64,000 nt of DNA from Oscarella lobularis. Lineage: Eukaryota > Porifera > Homoscleromorpha > Homosclerophorida > Oscarellidae. The stretch spans positions 620,001 to 684,000 of the forward strand of contig NC_089185.1 in NCBI RefSeq assembly GCF_947507565.1. The letters are read 5' to 3'. The notes under the pieces are model-generated. The model made no database searches. It worked only from the letters and a program-made list of their open reading frames with translations, and was not told the origin of the DNA. This document shows positions 10,801 through 23,000 of this stretch, piece after piece (the first letter of the stretch is position 1; each line of letters opens with the position of its first letter). Both the position numbers and the translations under genes were made by a program.

Positions 10801-13800
10801 CTCCCCGATAAGCGTACGCATTCGCTGCCGTCGCCGTGCTAACCGTGCCGTCGGCGAACAAAACGTGCGTCGAGCCGTCTTTCATTAACTTGACGACCGT
10901 TCCGTCTTTCGTCACGCATCGCGACAACTCGTTTTTCATCGCCGCCGCCCGCCTGCCCTCGCACGACTGAACAGCGCGCGTTCGAACGTCGTAGCTCATT
11001 CGCACGACGACGCGACCGCCGTCGAGATGCGAGTCCTCTCGCAGGCTCTCCAATTCGCCTTCGTGCGCGACGTCGTATTGCACGCCGAGTCCGTCCGGCA
11101 ACGAAACGAAGAGCTCTTGATACTTCGGTCGGAGTGCGTCGTCCAACGCCTGTCGCTTTTTCTCCTCTTCCGCCTCGCGACGTCGTTTTGCTTCTTCCTC
11201 CTGAAGTCGCTGCTGTTCAAGGAGAGCCTGTTCGGCCGCCGCTGCGTCCTTCTTCTTTCCGCCCGCTTTTACGCCGACTCGTTGCGACGGCACGTCGGCG
11301 ATTTCGCCGCTAGTTTTTTCCGCTTCCATTGCCGGTGCCGTCGTTTCTTTCTCTTTCGCCGACGACCGGCCACCGTTTCGGCCCAGTTTACTTACTGCTG
11401 CCGTCATACCGTCGTCAAACCGAACGACGAAGGAAGAAAATTTGCACGGCAATTTCGGTTTTCGCAGCTGACGAGGCAAAATCGAATCGTCAATAGAAAC
11501 ATTTTCGTCACCACCCCCGTCCTTCGTCTCTTCATCTACGTCGCCGCTTTCGTTGTCCTCGTCATCGTCATCGTCATCGTCGTCGTTGGGAATCCAATGA
11601 AGATTGACGGCACAACCGTCGTTCTCCACGCCGAAACAAGTCGCTTCCGTTCCGTCGACAAAACTCCACCGCTTCACGGTCACCACGCCGCCGTTCGCTG
11701 AAAAAATCTGCCGTACGCTACCGGTCGTTCGCAAAACGCGATCGCCGACATCGAACGCGAGAAAAAGTTTGGGAATCTGCGCCGTAATTGTCGCCGTCGC
11801 GTCTTCCTGTCGTTCGGACTGACTCGAAACGACGTCCCTCTTCGCCGCCGCCGACGACGACGATTTTCCTTTCTCCTTCTCCTTTCCCTTACGCGTCGAC
11901 GATCGAGAGGAGACGTTCGATCGCGCGACGCTCGGCGTTTTCTCTTTGTCTTTTCGCGACGACGCGCGACTCTGCTGTCGCGATTTCGCCAAGCCCGAGT
12001 CGGGCGGAGCCGTCTCCTGTTCGGCCGCCGCTTTCGCCGCCGCCGCCGCCTCTTCCTCTCGTTCCTTAGCCAATCGACGCGCCTGTTCTTTTGCCTCTTC
12101 GAGCGCCATGCTATTCGCTTCGTCGACGATGCCGCCGACACGGCTCGACACGTGTCGAAGGTAGTTACTAAAGCCGATGGGAGTGTGAACCGAATTGGTC
12201 CAGTCGAATCGATTTTCCGTTTCCGACTTCGACGCGTTGTGAAACGTCAAGAGCAAAGAATCGGTCGCCTTGTGATAATGCGCGTCGCAGTAGAGACGAC
12301 GAGCGTGAGTGTGACTTAGGACTTGGAGCAGTGTGCTCGGCTCGAGATGCTCTTCGACGCACCAATCGTCTAAGTTGAGCGACTGGAGTGCATTCAGGGT
12401 TGTGCCGTCGAAATTTTCCTTTACATTCGTTGGAACGGCGTAAGGATCGTCCCATATTATTTCGTTTGTTCTTGAGCCAAAAAGAGGCTTTGGCGGCTTT
12501 CCGTTCGACTGCAGGTTCATCGTCTCAAAAGTGAATTGTTTTAGAGATCGGTCAAGGTGAATTGGGTCGACTCCTGCTTCCGAGAGAATATGCTGGACTT
12601 CGTGTTTTCGGGCTTTGCAAGCGGACGAATCGATTTCGTCCCTGCCGGCTGGAGAGGAATCGAAAAGAGAAAAGTTGCGAAAGTGATAATAGGGAAGCAA
12701 TTGAATCATGCGAGATTCAGCCATGACGGGATCGAAGCCGTCGACCGAACGCAAATGATAAACGCGAGAGAACGATTCGTCGCCTTGTCGCAGAACTGTC
12801 GGACCGCTTGCCGCTTTCGAGGCGGACAACTTGTCAGTTTCACTGAGAAGCATCTAGAAGAGAAATAAACAAGGCTCAAAACGGGGCATTTCTTCACGCA
12901 GAGCTCTTACCTTCTTGTCGTCAGTTGATAAGGACAATTTCACAATGAATTTGTCTAAAATCGATTTCGTTGACGTCTCGTCTTCCATGGAATTGAGCGC
13001 TTTCATTGAGCCTCCTTCGTCGACATTGGCAACGACCTGTAGAATAAAATAAAATAAAATCCATCTATCGATCAATCAACGGCACAGACGGAGATAGGAA
13101 AAACAAGTACCTGTTCTAACATGCAGTGCATCATTAGAGGAACGCTGCAGCTTTCGCATGGAACGCTATCCATAAGCCAATTGTAGAGACGAAGGTCTGC
13201 GTCGCTCGTCGCGTCAGTCTGATCTATGAAAAAATGCAATTGTTCTAGAAATTGCGCTTTGGTGATATAGTTTTTTACCTGCGTTGTCCGCTGGATGTGG
13301 CACGGGAACGATCTGCAGAGATTGTAAGTACAATTGAAACTGCTTTCTCTTCTCGATCAACTCGTAGAGCAATTCAGCCAGCTGGCCAAAGAAAAGCTGC
13401 GAATAATCAACCTAATTGTGATTTAATAAAGACGTTGAATTAGGTGAGCGTAACTTTCACTCACTCGCTGTTCAGGTGCTTCGGGCACGAGATCAATAGG
13501 AGGTTTGATTTGCAATAGAGCCATATCCCGCAGCGAGCGACCAGTCGGTGATTTGAGAACACGGTCCAAATCGGTCCAAAAACTTTTCAGACTTTTAGCC
13601 TGCTGAGCCAAACCTTGTAGAAATAAAATTAGGAAAAAGAATGTAACGGCTTCTTGTATATTAGAATGCCTTCTCTTTCGTTTTCCTCTTCGACAGCCAA
13701 CTCCGGCGTGAGGGACTCCTCCAGACTTCGATCCTCTCTATCCGCCACTTTGGTCACGCAGTCAACGGAAACTCCAATTTCAGCGCACTGCAGTAGAACG

Positions 13801-14703
13801 GCGGTCGAGCTAAATCCGTGCACGACTGCATACATATCGGGCCCATCGTCTGGTTCATCATCTACGCGAGAATAAAAAAACGTCTCTCTCTTCTCCCTCC
13901 TACCGTACCCAGCGATTTGACGAGATCGTCTTCTTCTCCCCGTTTCTTCATTTTCGTTTCGGGTTTTGCAGGAAACGGAGCATCGGACTCCTTTGCAATG
14001 TCGCCACCCTTCTTGGGAGATCCTTTTCCGCCCTTTCCGCTTTTCGCTCCTTTTCGACTCTCTCCCCCCCGACCGCCTTTCGTAGTCGCCGCTGCCGTCG
14101 CATCGGACGACTAAAATTCGAAATTCAAAATTTAAAAAATCTGAAATGCTCCGCCTTTCGTGAACCTTAGGATCTTTTTTCGTCAAATATTCGCGTTTTT
14201 TCTTTAGTAAATAATACTTCAAGAGTCGAGCCTCTAATGACGCCGTCACTCCCGCCGATCCGTTGAGCGCCTGTCTCACGTGCTCGCACACTTCGGAGAA
14301 CGGCGTCGCCGTCTTTTCGCTTCCTTTCGCGCCCTTCTTGCCTCCGCCGGCCGTTGCCTTGCCTTCGTCTTGAGCCTAACCCCCCGATTACAGTACCTCA
14401 AATGTGCGTTCGGTCCCACGGGATAAGATTTCAACCATGGCGACGAGTTCGTCTCGCGATACGGCGATAAAGCGCCTTCGCAGCCGCGTGGCAATGCATT
14501 CGGCTACGAGAGCGATGTGGCTGCTCTTCGCCGGGCTTTCGGGAACAAGAAATTCGACGGAGAGCTTGAACGAATCCTAGAGATTGTCTAAATCGGTGCG
14601 CGAGTGCGTCTTTTGGCATTTCGGTTACGTCGGAAAGAGGTTCGGCTATCAGAGCGGCGTCCCATCTCGAAGAAGAAGCCGATGTACTTTTACTACGCTT
14701 CAT
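7805..14703 (-). CDS. SPAG17: SPAG17, axonemal central-apparatus (C1a) protein
   Basis: Large multi-exon gene, roughly 2,000-2,150 residues (human ~2,220). N-terminal exon (14703) has W-x-AALIAEPL; then VTASLEARLLKYYLL, and IDDEPDDG-like DDEPDDGPDMYAVVHGF, all in SPAG17 order. The middle is one ~4-kb coding block with FDPVMAESRMIQLLPYYHF, GTVVKLMKDGSTHVLFADG, VVEHADGTRMTT and DGSGTALMRKADI. Near the C-terminus come FGVLREGYTY, NVGIDSCRFKLKQPPPSTG and an MSP/ASH-like segment continuing at 8230-8040. The last exon ends RKLRITEGNST. Low-complexity Glu/Lys/Ala and Asp runs sit at ~11,560-12,080 and break up the minus strand with strong antisense open frames. SPAG17 (algal PF6) is needed for ciliary beating. 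Introns 8525-8578 (54 bp) and 8776-8823 (48 bp) are multiples of three without stops, so naive translation runs through them. Confidence 0.93.
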
Positions 14704-14784
14704 TTTCCAACTGTGCTGTCGTTACTCTGGTCGTTGCTATGCAGCAGCTCTAACGCGCGCAATTGCAACAACACAAACACGACG

Positions 14785-17700
14785 TCATTCAAAATCGTCT
14801 AAACAAAAATTCAATTTTCAATTTCAGTTATACATACCTTGCAACGAGTCTAATCTTCTAAATCCTGGTCGACCAGACGTCTTGCTAATTTCGTCTTTCG
14901 CGGCATCCTTCAAGTCATCCATCGTTATAAAACGCTCTTCCTCAGGTCGAAGAGCAGCAATAGACGCGGACTTGAATATGGCCGATTTGATGTCGCCGCC
15001 AGCCATTTCGAACTCGGCAAGACGTTTATAGTTGATGTCGTCGGCAAGTGGAGCTTGAGAAGGGATAAGGAGCTAAGGAACATGAAGATAAAAGGTAATC
15101 AACTCATACAAACGGAATTCTTACCTTCCACATTTTGGCTCTGAGTGCCTCTGATGGCGTATCAAAGTGAAGAATGAATTTGAGACGTCGGAAAAATGCT
15201 TTATCAATGTTATCAATGAGATTAGTAGTCAAGATGACGATCCCCGAGTATCTTTCTACGTGATACAGTAGAACGCTCACGTCAACATTGGCATAGCGAT
15301 CAGAAGCCGACCTAAAAGTATAATCAGTGCACACATTTTTTCCACTGTCAAACCCGACGCACGTCATTGATGTTCTTGAACCAAATAGGCCTTCAGCGTC
15401 GTCAAAAACCAGAATAGCGTCCGTATTTCTGCCGTCTTCGAATATAGCGTCGATGTTTTTTGTGCTCTCGCCGACCCACTTGCTCAGTAGTTCGCCACAA
15501 TTGATCACCTAACGAAAAATCACAAAAACAGAAAAGAAATATATATAATCTAGCACCTTTAGCGGTCTTCCCACTTCGTAACCAATTGCTTCCGCAGCAA
15601 GAGACTTCCCCGTCCCAGGGGGTCCGTGAAAAAGAGCGGTAATGCCCTAAAAAAGGTTTCGAAAAATCGCTTCAAATCTCTCGTCCTTACGTGACTCATT
15701 CTCTTTCCAAATCCCCACTGGCCAAACATGATAGATCGAGCCTTCTCAAACGAGACTATTTCGCGTAACGACTTCGTCAAATCGTCGCTGACAATCACTT
15801 CGTCCAACCCAGACACTGGAACAACACGCCGATCAAAATCCTTAGAAAAAAAATCTAGTGCGTTGTAATAACCAAGGCAGTCGCACGCTTACTTTGATTC
15901 TCAGATGTCCCCTCAATTGCAAGTTGGCTCCGCGCAGCAAATCGCTCTGATTCACAACGGGATGGCCGCCGTCTCGCGAGACGGCGATCGCCAGCGCCGA
16001 CAGCACGGCATTCTTAATGAATCCGCCCGTCAATTCATATCGAAGAGCGAGTTCATCCTAAATATAAAAAGACACTATAAAATGCTTATGTTACTTTTTT
16101 CTCTTTCGCATACCGTATTGACGTCATCTGCGAGTGGCATCGCTTCGGGAATATGAGAATCCCATATCGATTTCCTCAGCAAATGATCCGGCTTTCGGAA
16201 TTCAACTGTCAACATAATTCGCCGATGCATAGCCTCGTCCATGTCATAAGGCCGATTCGTTGCCATAATGATCAAACCGTCATGCCTTGAAAAACAAAAG
16301 ATATCCACGAATAGCATTCGTTTTTTGTTGTATTGCCTGCCTTTCGAATTCTGTCAGCAACGTGTTGATGTTATAACGGCCGTGATCACGAGTTTCAAAT
16401 ATGGCTTCACATTCGTCGAAGAAAAGAATCGCGTCGTTGATTTTCGCTTCGCGAAAGACGAACTTGAAATTCTCGTCCGCCGTCATATTCCCCAAACTGG
16501 GAAAATTAATCAGCAAAACCTAAAAAAGCACGTGCTTGTTGGCAGTTGTTATTTCAAGAGTCTATTAGAATTGCCTTCTTTTTTATTTTGTTAGCCAATG
16601 CATTGGCCATCATCGTCTTTCCCGTTCCGGGTGGCCCGTAGAAGAGGATAACGACTCCCGATCCGTATGTTATCGAGTCGTCGAGTCCCATCCTTTTCTT
16701 GCACGTTTTGTACGCTTCAAAGTTGCTTACTGTTTTCAACAAAAGATCTTTCTGATCTTTGCTGAGAATCACCTGAGAAAAGAATCTATTACGACAGATT
16801 TCAGTTAAATAATTATAGAGAACCGAGTCGAAGTTTGTCTTGGGAAAGTAAAGATGCGATCCCTCAATAATTTCGGAAAATTCGGTGTCCAGACCAACGC
16901 AAAAGTCCAACATTCTCCTATCTATTTCAACCTAAAAGATGAATTTTTTATTTTGTCTTTTACGACTATTAGGATTGAACGAACTTTTGCCAGTGCCGGA
17001 TCTCCCGCCAATCCGGACGTGTGAACGATGATCATGCCTTCGCGAATCATCGGCGCCGATTTGTAGAAGTGCATACGACGGCTTATCTGAGACGCCAAGT
17101 CGGAGCAGAACAAGCGAATCAGCTCGCCCACGGTGAATCCGCTGCTTCCAGTCAAGCCCATTCCACCGTCCATGTACACTAGAATCTAACACGAAAATTC
17201 TTTCTTTTTCTCTCCTCTTCCCTTTTTCACACCCTCCACCTTGTTTGGCTGAATAGCGCTTCCAATCAGAGTTAATAGAACGCTTTTTTCAAAAGAACTC
17301 AAACGTCGCGACGAGGCCATTCGTTCGAGCCGAGGCATCCACGCGCCCGCTTGCTTGGTTAACTAAACGAGCAGACCCTTAATTAATCAACGATTGAATG
17401 TATACAAAAACTCTACGCAGGGAGATTTAATTTTGATTAAACAAAACGCCTATTGACGCGGCGTCTCAAAGTGCCTTACCGTAAGCTTTCGTGCACATTC
17501 TTTCTCTAGGACTTTTAATTTAGATTCAGCTTCTCTCTAGGATAGCAAAGAAGATTTTATGGGCTACACGTGTACCTTGATATAGAGGCAGTTTTTACCT
17601 TTTGTCGCACCGTTCTAGTGTCCTGAACGTCGTTGCCGTATTGGGCCTAAAAAACGAGAGAGCAAGGCTGCAAAGAAACTCTCATTGACGCTAAGCGACT

Positions 17701-19102
17701 ACATGGGCTTTCAATGACACTGCTGCACAGGCGGAACGGACATAGGCGGAACTGACACGGGGGGAGGACATAACGACAAGATCTTACATCCATCTCAAGT
17801 CGCGAATCCATCTGCTTTACTTTGAGTCTCTGCGACAAGCACTATAACGAAACAAAGCGTAACCTAATTTTAATTCATAAACTCCAATTTCGGCTATACG
17901 CACCTGAATATGATGTTCCAAGTATTCCAAATCGTTTTTGTAGGGCTTCAGACTCTCTCCGCTCGTCTCTTCCTATGATAGTTGACAAGGAACGATCGAT
18001 GAGGGCAATTTAATCATACAGCGTCATCGGCGACAGCAGCAGCTTCCACGCTCATCTGCTCTTCCAATTCCTTCTCTTTCAATCTCTCGATCTCCAATAG
18101 AGCATCGAGATCGAGATCAGCATCCTTTTCATTCGCCTTGACATCACCTAAAAAAGACAAAACCAAGTGAATTTTTAATTAAATTAGATTGGCCAGTGAG
18201 ACGAACCATCATCTGGAACTCCATCTATGGGCACTCCATCGGCCTGAGACGCGACACCGGGACCCTGACTGCTCCTATATCGCTCTCCGCCGGGCTCCTC
18301 AGCAACGACGTCGGCCAAGCACGTCTGCTCCAAACGCAAAAACTCAGCATTCAATAACCGGCATCCAATTATCGCCTTGACAACGATCTCCTCGCACGTG
18401 AGCACGGAATGCAAAATGTAACTGTGCTGCACTTCGGAAAAGAGACCGTGTTTCATGTGCTCGCGCTCGGACGACAAGAATTCCAACAGCGTCGACAGAC
18501 TGATGTCGCACGCTTTGCACACATTCAGCGGATCGTTCAGCAGATATCTCGAGTAGTCCTGCGCGAAGCGACTCGATTGTACGCTATACTTGCTCACTGA
18601 CGTCATGACGGAGTAGATGAGCACGCGCTCTTCCGCGTCGGTGAATTTGTACTTTCGCGCCAGTCGAATGACGCGCGGTAGGCCGATTTCGCCGAGTTTC
18701 GCTTCGGTCGTCGCGATTTTGCGTTCGAGGATCGATTGGGCGCGATCGCGAATCTTTTCGAAAAAGGACGCAAGGTGTCGTGGTGCCTTTGGAGGCGTGA
18801 CGTACGTGGTGTACACTTACTTGCTCCAAGGCGTCGATGAGTTTCCCGTGCTTGTTGACGTCCAATTTGAATCCTTCCTTTTTCGGCTCCACGAGAACAC
18901 TCTGCAGTCTCGTTTTCGCTGCGTTGACGTGAAATTTCGTCCAGTTGACAGCTTCCGCGAGGTCGATGAACGCTTCGTGGATGTTCGCGTCTTGAAACGG
19001 CTCGTCCGGCGACGAATCAAGAAGTCGGACGACTCGATCGCTGACGATGGACAGCACTTCAGGACACAATTCCTGGAGCGACTGCAAGAACTCGGCAGCC
19101 AT
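14785..19102 (-). CDS. Double AAA+ ATPase with helical N-terminal region, resembling bacterial AAA family
   Basis: About 15-18 exons, roughly 1,000-1,100 residues. The N-terminal region (exons 19102-18821 and 18753-~18207) is helical with coiled coil and contains FTDAEERVLIYSVM and STLLEFLSSEREHMKHGLF. Acidic and coiled-coil linker exons follow (18150-17480). AAA1 has Walker A YGPPGTGKTMMANALA, Walker B ILFFDECEAIF, sensor ATNRPYDMDEAMHRR and ELTGGFIKNAVLSALA. AAA2 has HGPPGTGKSLAAEAIG, INCGELLSKWVGESTKN, Walker B-like ILVFDDAEGLFGSRTS, DRYANVDVSVLLYHVE, LTTNLIDNIDKAFFRR and EMAGGDIKSAIFKSA. No human gene I know has this architecture. Both AAA modules and the FTxxER..L/LLxFLS region recall bacterial AAA ATPases with an N-terminal winged-helix-type region. 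Function unknown. The last coding exon is 14 bp (stop at 14785). I start at 19102 (ACGATGG context); an in-frame ATG at 19171 would add 23 residues. Confidence 0.82.
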
Positions 19103-19169
19103 CGTTCTACGAGTGCACTGCACGCCCCCGAGCACCACGCGGCTTTTACCGCACGTTAGACTCCCAAAC
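19103..19169. promoter_or_regulatory. Head-to-head promoter between AAA ATPase and SAP18
   Basis: Only 67 bp separate the start codons of the minus-strand ATPase and plus-strand SAP18. Both 5' UTRs and both promoters must overlap or lie inside the neighbouring genes. No TATA box is visible. If the ATPase began at 19171 the two start codons would overlap. Confidence 0.6.
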
Positions 19170-19930
19170 ATGGCAGATCGACGAACAGATCGAGATCGAG
19201 ATCGAGATCGAGATCGAGATCGCGATCGGCGTCGTCGTCGTTCGACGTCGAGATCTCGCGAACGACGAGATGGGCGCGGAGATCGCGATCGGGATCGGGA
19301 CCGCGAGAGAGATCGTCATCCGGAACGAAGACGCTCGAAATCGCCGCCGACACCAGCTAAACGAGAACACATGGCGTCGGAACGAACGGCTCAGGTCGTC
19401 ATAGACAAGCCGAAAGAGCCGTTGCGAGTCGATCGCGAAAAGACGTGCCCCTTTCTCCTGAGAGTCTTTCCTTGTCAAGGTCGACATCACAGGTGAGAAA
19501 AGAGACGTTGACTTGCACGGGATAACAGCACGTCGTCTTGCGTAGAAGTGAAGAGTTCAACAAGACTAGTTATCCGCCTGACGAATTGCAAATTTATACA
19601 TGGTAGTATAACGAATTAATTTATAAATACCACCTTTTAAATTTAATTATGTGGGGGACCAGGCTCGATGCCACTTTGCACGAACTGATGAGTTTGATCA
19701 AGGAGGTGAAGCCGGAGTCGAGACGTCGAGGAATTGCCTTCTCCTTTGCCACCGTTTTTCCGGATCAGAGGCGAGGCGGTTTTCGCATCAAGGACATAGG
19801 AATGACGCGAGCCAGTCGAAAGGGACCAGATGATGATACTCCTATTGGATCAGTTGGCTTCCAGATTGGGGATCTCATTGACGTAGCAATCGATGCCAGG
19901 CCTCGTATGCCGATGGGAAGACGGTTCTAG
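19170..19930 (+). CDS. SAP18: SAP18 (ASAP complex / Sin3-associated) with RD/RS-rich N-terminal extension
   Basis: Three exons (19170-19492, 19546-19602, 19663-19930). The conserved SAP18 ubiquitin-like fold is clear: DREKTCPFLLRVF, GRHHRSEEF, PPDELQIYTW, LDATLHELMSLIKEV, GIAFSFATVFPD, IKDIGMTRASRKGPDD, FQIGDLIDVAI, ending MPMGRRF. SAP18 forms the ASAP/PSAP complexes with RNPS1 and Acinus/Pinin in splicing and exon-junction function, and also associates with Sin3-HDAC. Unlike the short acidic leader of the human protein, about 75 residues of Arg-Asp and Arg-Ser dipeptides precede the fold, encoded partly by a (GATCGA)n run at 19188-19223. The start at 19170 is the first in-frame ATG. It converges with UTP20; stops are 104 bp apart. 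Confidence 0.93.
19188..19223 (+). repeat. (GATCGA)n hexanucleotide repeat coding Arg-Asp in SAP18
   Basis: Around six GATCGA units in the first SAP18 exon, translated as alternating Arg and Asp. Contains repeated GATC and TCGA sites. Imperfect copies continue to ~19,310. Confidence 0.9.
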
Positions 19931-20034
19931 AGAAAACAGAAGGCGAATTCTGAGACGCGCTGGTCAATACCATTTTTTTGACTCTGTGTTGTAACGTTAC
20001 GCATGATTTGTCGTCCCTTGATGTATTATTATTA

Positions 20035-23000
20035 TTAAAGACGTTTCTTCCATTTGGCTGGGTGTTTGATGAGTTGCGCCTTTCTCTTTCGGCTAACCTG
20101 CTTCGCTAGGTTTTTCTTTATTTTTTGACGTGCTCGCTTTTCGGGATTAGCAACCGCCTAAAAATAGTAGAACGTTTTTCGTTGAAGGCTCCTTTGGCAG
20201 CTTTCTTACGTCGAGGGCTTTCTCCCTTTTTCTGCTTATTCGTCGCTCCGTTATTTCCTGCTGCGCACTGGCGATCGCCTTTGAGAAGGCTTCCCTACCA
20301 ACTAAATCCTTCAAGACATCACACACTTCCTGTGACAGAATCTTCAGCTGCTCGTGCTCTACCACGGAAGATTGGACGCGAAGACTAACTGACTAAGTTT
20401 ATAGACATGCCTTTGGTTGGAGTCTTATCACTGAGCTCTCTGACAACCGGCTTTAGGAGACTTGCTAAAAACCGAGTCGACGTTTCACTGCCCAGCTTTA
20501 TCGCCAGTGCTCCTACCCATTTCAAGACAAAAGTACGCTGCACATAAGAAATGAGCTACTGTATCTTTTCTAGTTAGCCAGCAACCAAAGCGTGCCTACC
20601 TTTGAGGTTTGATTCGGCGCATGTCCTGCCTCTTTTCGGGCGACTTTCGACATCTGATCTATGAGATCTTCCAGGTTTCGTATTCCTGGTCCTTCCCTCG
20701 CTATTGCCGCCTCGCTCTCTGTCCTGAGCATCAGTTCAGCGAGAAACAGCAAATTCCTCACAATCTAATCACTAGAATTAGAGCATACGAGGCCAAAAAC
20801 GTAGATGAGCTAACCTGATCCCCGTGATCTTCAGCCAAATGCTTTGAACCCAACTGTCGACAAAAGACAAAGGTCAAAAAAGAAACCTATCAGAGGAAAC
20901 AGAACTTTTTGCCACAAAAGACGTACGAATGCTCTTGCTCAACCTTATTGAAAACGTCTTTTTGTATATAATCTAAATCGTCGCCAGAATGCGACATTAT
21001 CTCGTCAATTTTCCACGCAGAAAACAGAAGACCAAATAGGCGACAACTCGCCAATTGAATCCACGAGTGAGAGTGATCCAAAAAGTTCTCCACACAATCT
21101 AGTCACACCCCAAAAGTCCGTGCAATTAGAAAATCATAGAAAAACGATCACACGCACCCCAGACGACGTCTAAATCGCTTTGAAATAATTTGTTGCGCAT
21201 TAGTCGACACTCCTTAAACGCTTTTCCTAACGTCGTTAGGACGGAGAAAACCAAGTGATCTAAGTTGGAAAGGTCGCGTTGCACTAGTTCCTCGTCTTCC
21301 TCGTCGTCGTCGTCGTCGTCCTCCTTCCCTTTATCCTACAAATTTCCCCTTAGCTACACGTCGCCGGTGAGCGTTTCGTCCCCTGTCGCTTTTACCTCGG
21401 CCTCTTCGAGGACTTGACGTACTATGGGCAAAAACGTGCCCAGTCTTCTTTCAAACGCTCGCTTTTCCGTCTCGACAAATAGGCCGCATGTCTGAAAGCC
21501 CAATCGACGGTGAAGCAACTAAAAAATGATGAAAAGTGCAGAGCAATTGCCGTCCCGTTTCTTTCCCCAACCTCTTCGTCGTTTTCCATCCACGTCGTGA
21601 CAATTTCAAACAATTCGTCTCGTTTCTGCACTTCTATCTAAAATTATCACAAAGCATTGAAAGATTTTCTGAGGACATAGGATTGCAGCAACCTTGTTTA
21701 GAAGGGCTTTTATCGTGCCATTGACTAACTGCTTACAGTGCGACGACTTGTCGTTGATGAGCCGAGAAGCAAGAGGAACGAAGAAATAGCCGGCTTCCTG
21801 ATGAAGATCACTCTGAAACAAAGCAATATGAGCTCTCAGAACAAAGTTTGCACAACGCACCTGTGGCAATTTATCAAACAAAACAAAGAGAAGTTCTAGC
21901 GCTGACTCTCTTCCGGCCTCCTCCTCATAACTATTGGAGAAAAAAAATTAGACAACGTGCTACGGTAAAAACTTATTACGTATTTACTCAAGATTTCGAA
22001 TTAAGAAGTCAAAATGATTTCGTCGTTTTTTCCCCAGTTCATAATCGAGTAAGTATTGCAAAATGCACTGCGCACAGGATTAATTAAAGACGTCCCGTCC
22101 CCCCTTCCCTCCCCGACTTGCCTGTCGGCAGCTGAGTCGAACAGACGGCGAGTCGCTGCGCACAGACAATTCTTCCACTTTGCCCATCACGTCGCGCAGC
22201 ATGGGAACGAAAAAGCGGCGAGACAAAACCGTCTTCACAGACACAAAGTTGTCGTCAGAAGCCCCCACACTCGATTTCGTACCTTGAGCAAAGGAAATGC
22301 CGTGCTGCGACGATGAAAATCGTAAATGTCTTCTTCTATGAAAGCGAGCAAGACTTCCAAGTTCTGATCTGTCACTTTGTGCTGTTGACATTCGCGAATC
22401 ATCACAGTCATTGTCTAGAGAACAAAGGCACGGACTCGAGCTGCCTCTCAAACGACTTTGACATTGTCACCTTGAAACAAGCTTGGACCAACTCCTGATT
22501 TCTGTCCGCTGTCGCCGCTCCAGCTCTCGCGTACCGGCGCAACAGAGTGAATATGTGCCGGCTGATTTTTCCCACGATGGTGGAATCCAACTGGGACAAC
22601 GGTCGCGAAACCATGAAAGACAAGCATTTGATTACAAGGGTTAGCACCTGGAAAAGAAAATTGTCTACTCTCGCCATTTAATTAACAAAATCATCTTACT
22701 TTGTTATGCTTTGACTGCAGTAGAGAGACGAGAAGAGGAACGAACGAGTCTAAAAGGTTTAATTGCTCCCCATCGGCTAGATCGAACTTCTGCTTTTTGA
22801 CTCCAATAAACAGAAGCTAATCAGACAACAAATAATATTTCGAAACGTCCCGTTGAAATTATTACGTGAAGAGCAAATTCCACTAGAACGTGAGCAGACG
22901 CTTGGGCCGTTCCTTCCAGCTTTCTCTCTCCACTCTTTCCCGGTACAGCATCTAACAGCTGATTGCTGTACATTTCCGGCCGACGCGGACGACTCGGAGT

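Noticed and set aside
11027-12141. Long plus- and minus-strand Arg/Ser-rich frames opposite or beside SPAG17
   Set aside because: Shadows of the GC-rich, low-complexity SPAG17 exon in other frames; the SPAG17 frame has clear homology.
14785-19102. AAA ATPase as bacterial contamination or a bacterial operon
   Set aside because: Many spliceosomal introns and tight packing between SPAG17 and SAP18 show it is nuclear animal DNA.
22080-22451. Minus-strand 123-residue frame as a separate gene
   Set aside because: Exon shadow and intron read-through inside UTP20.
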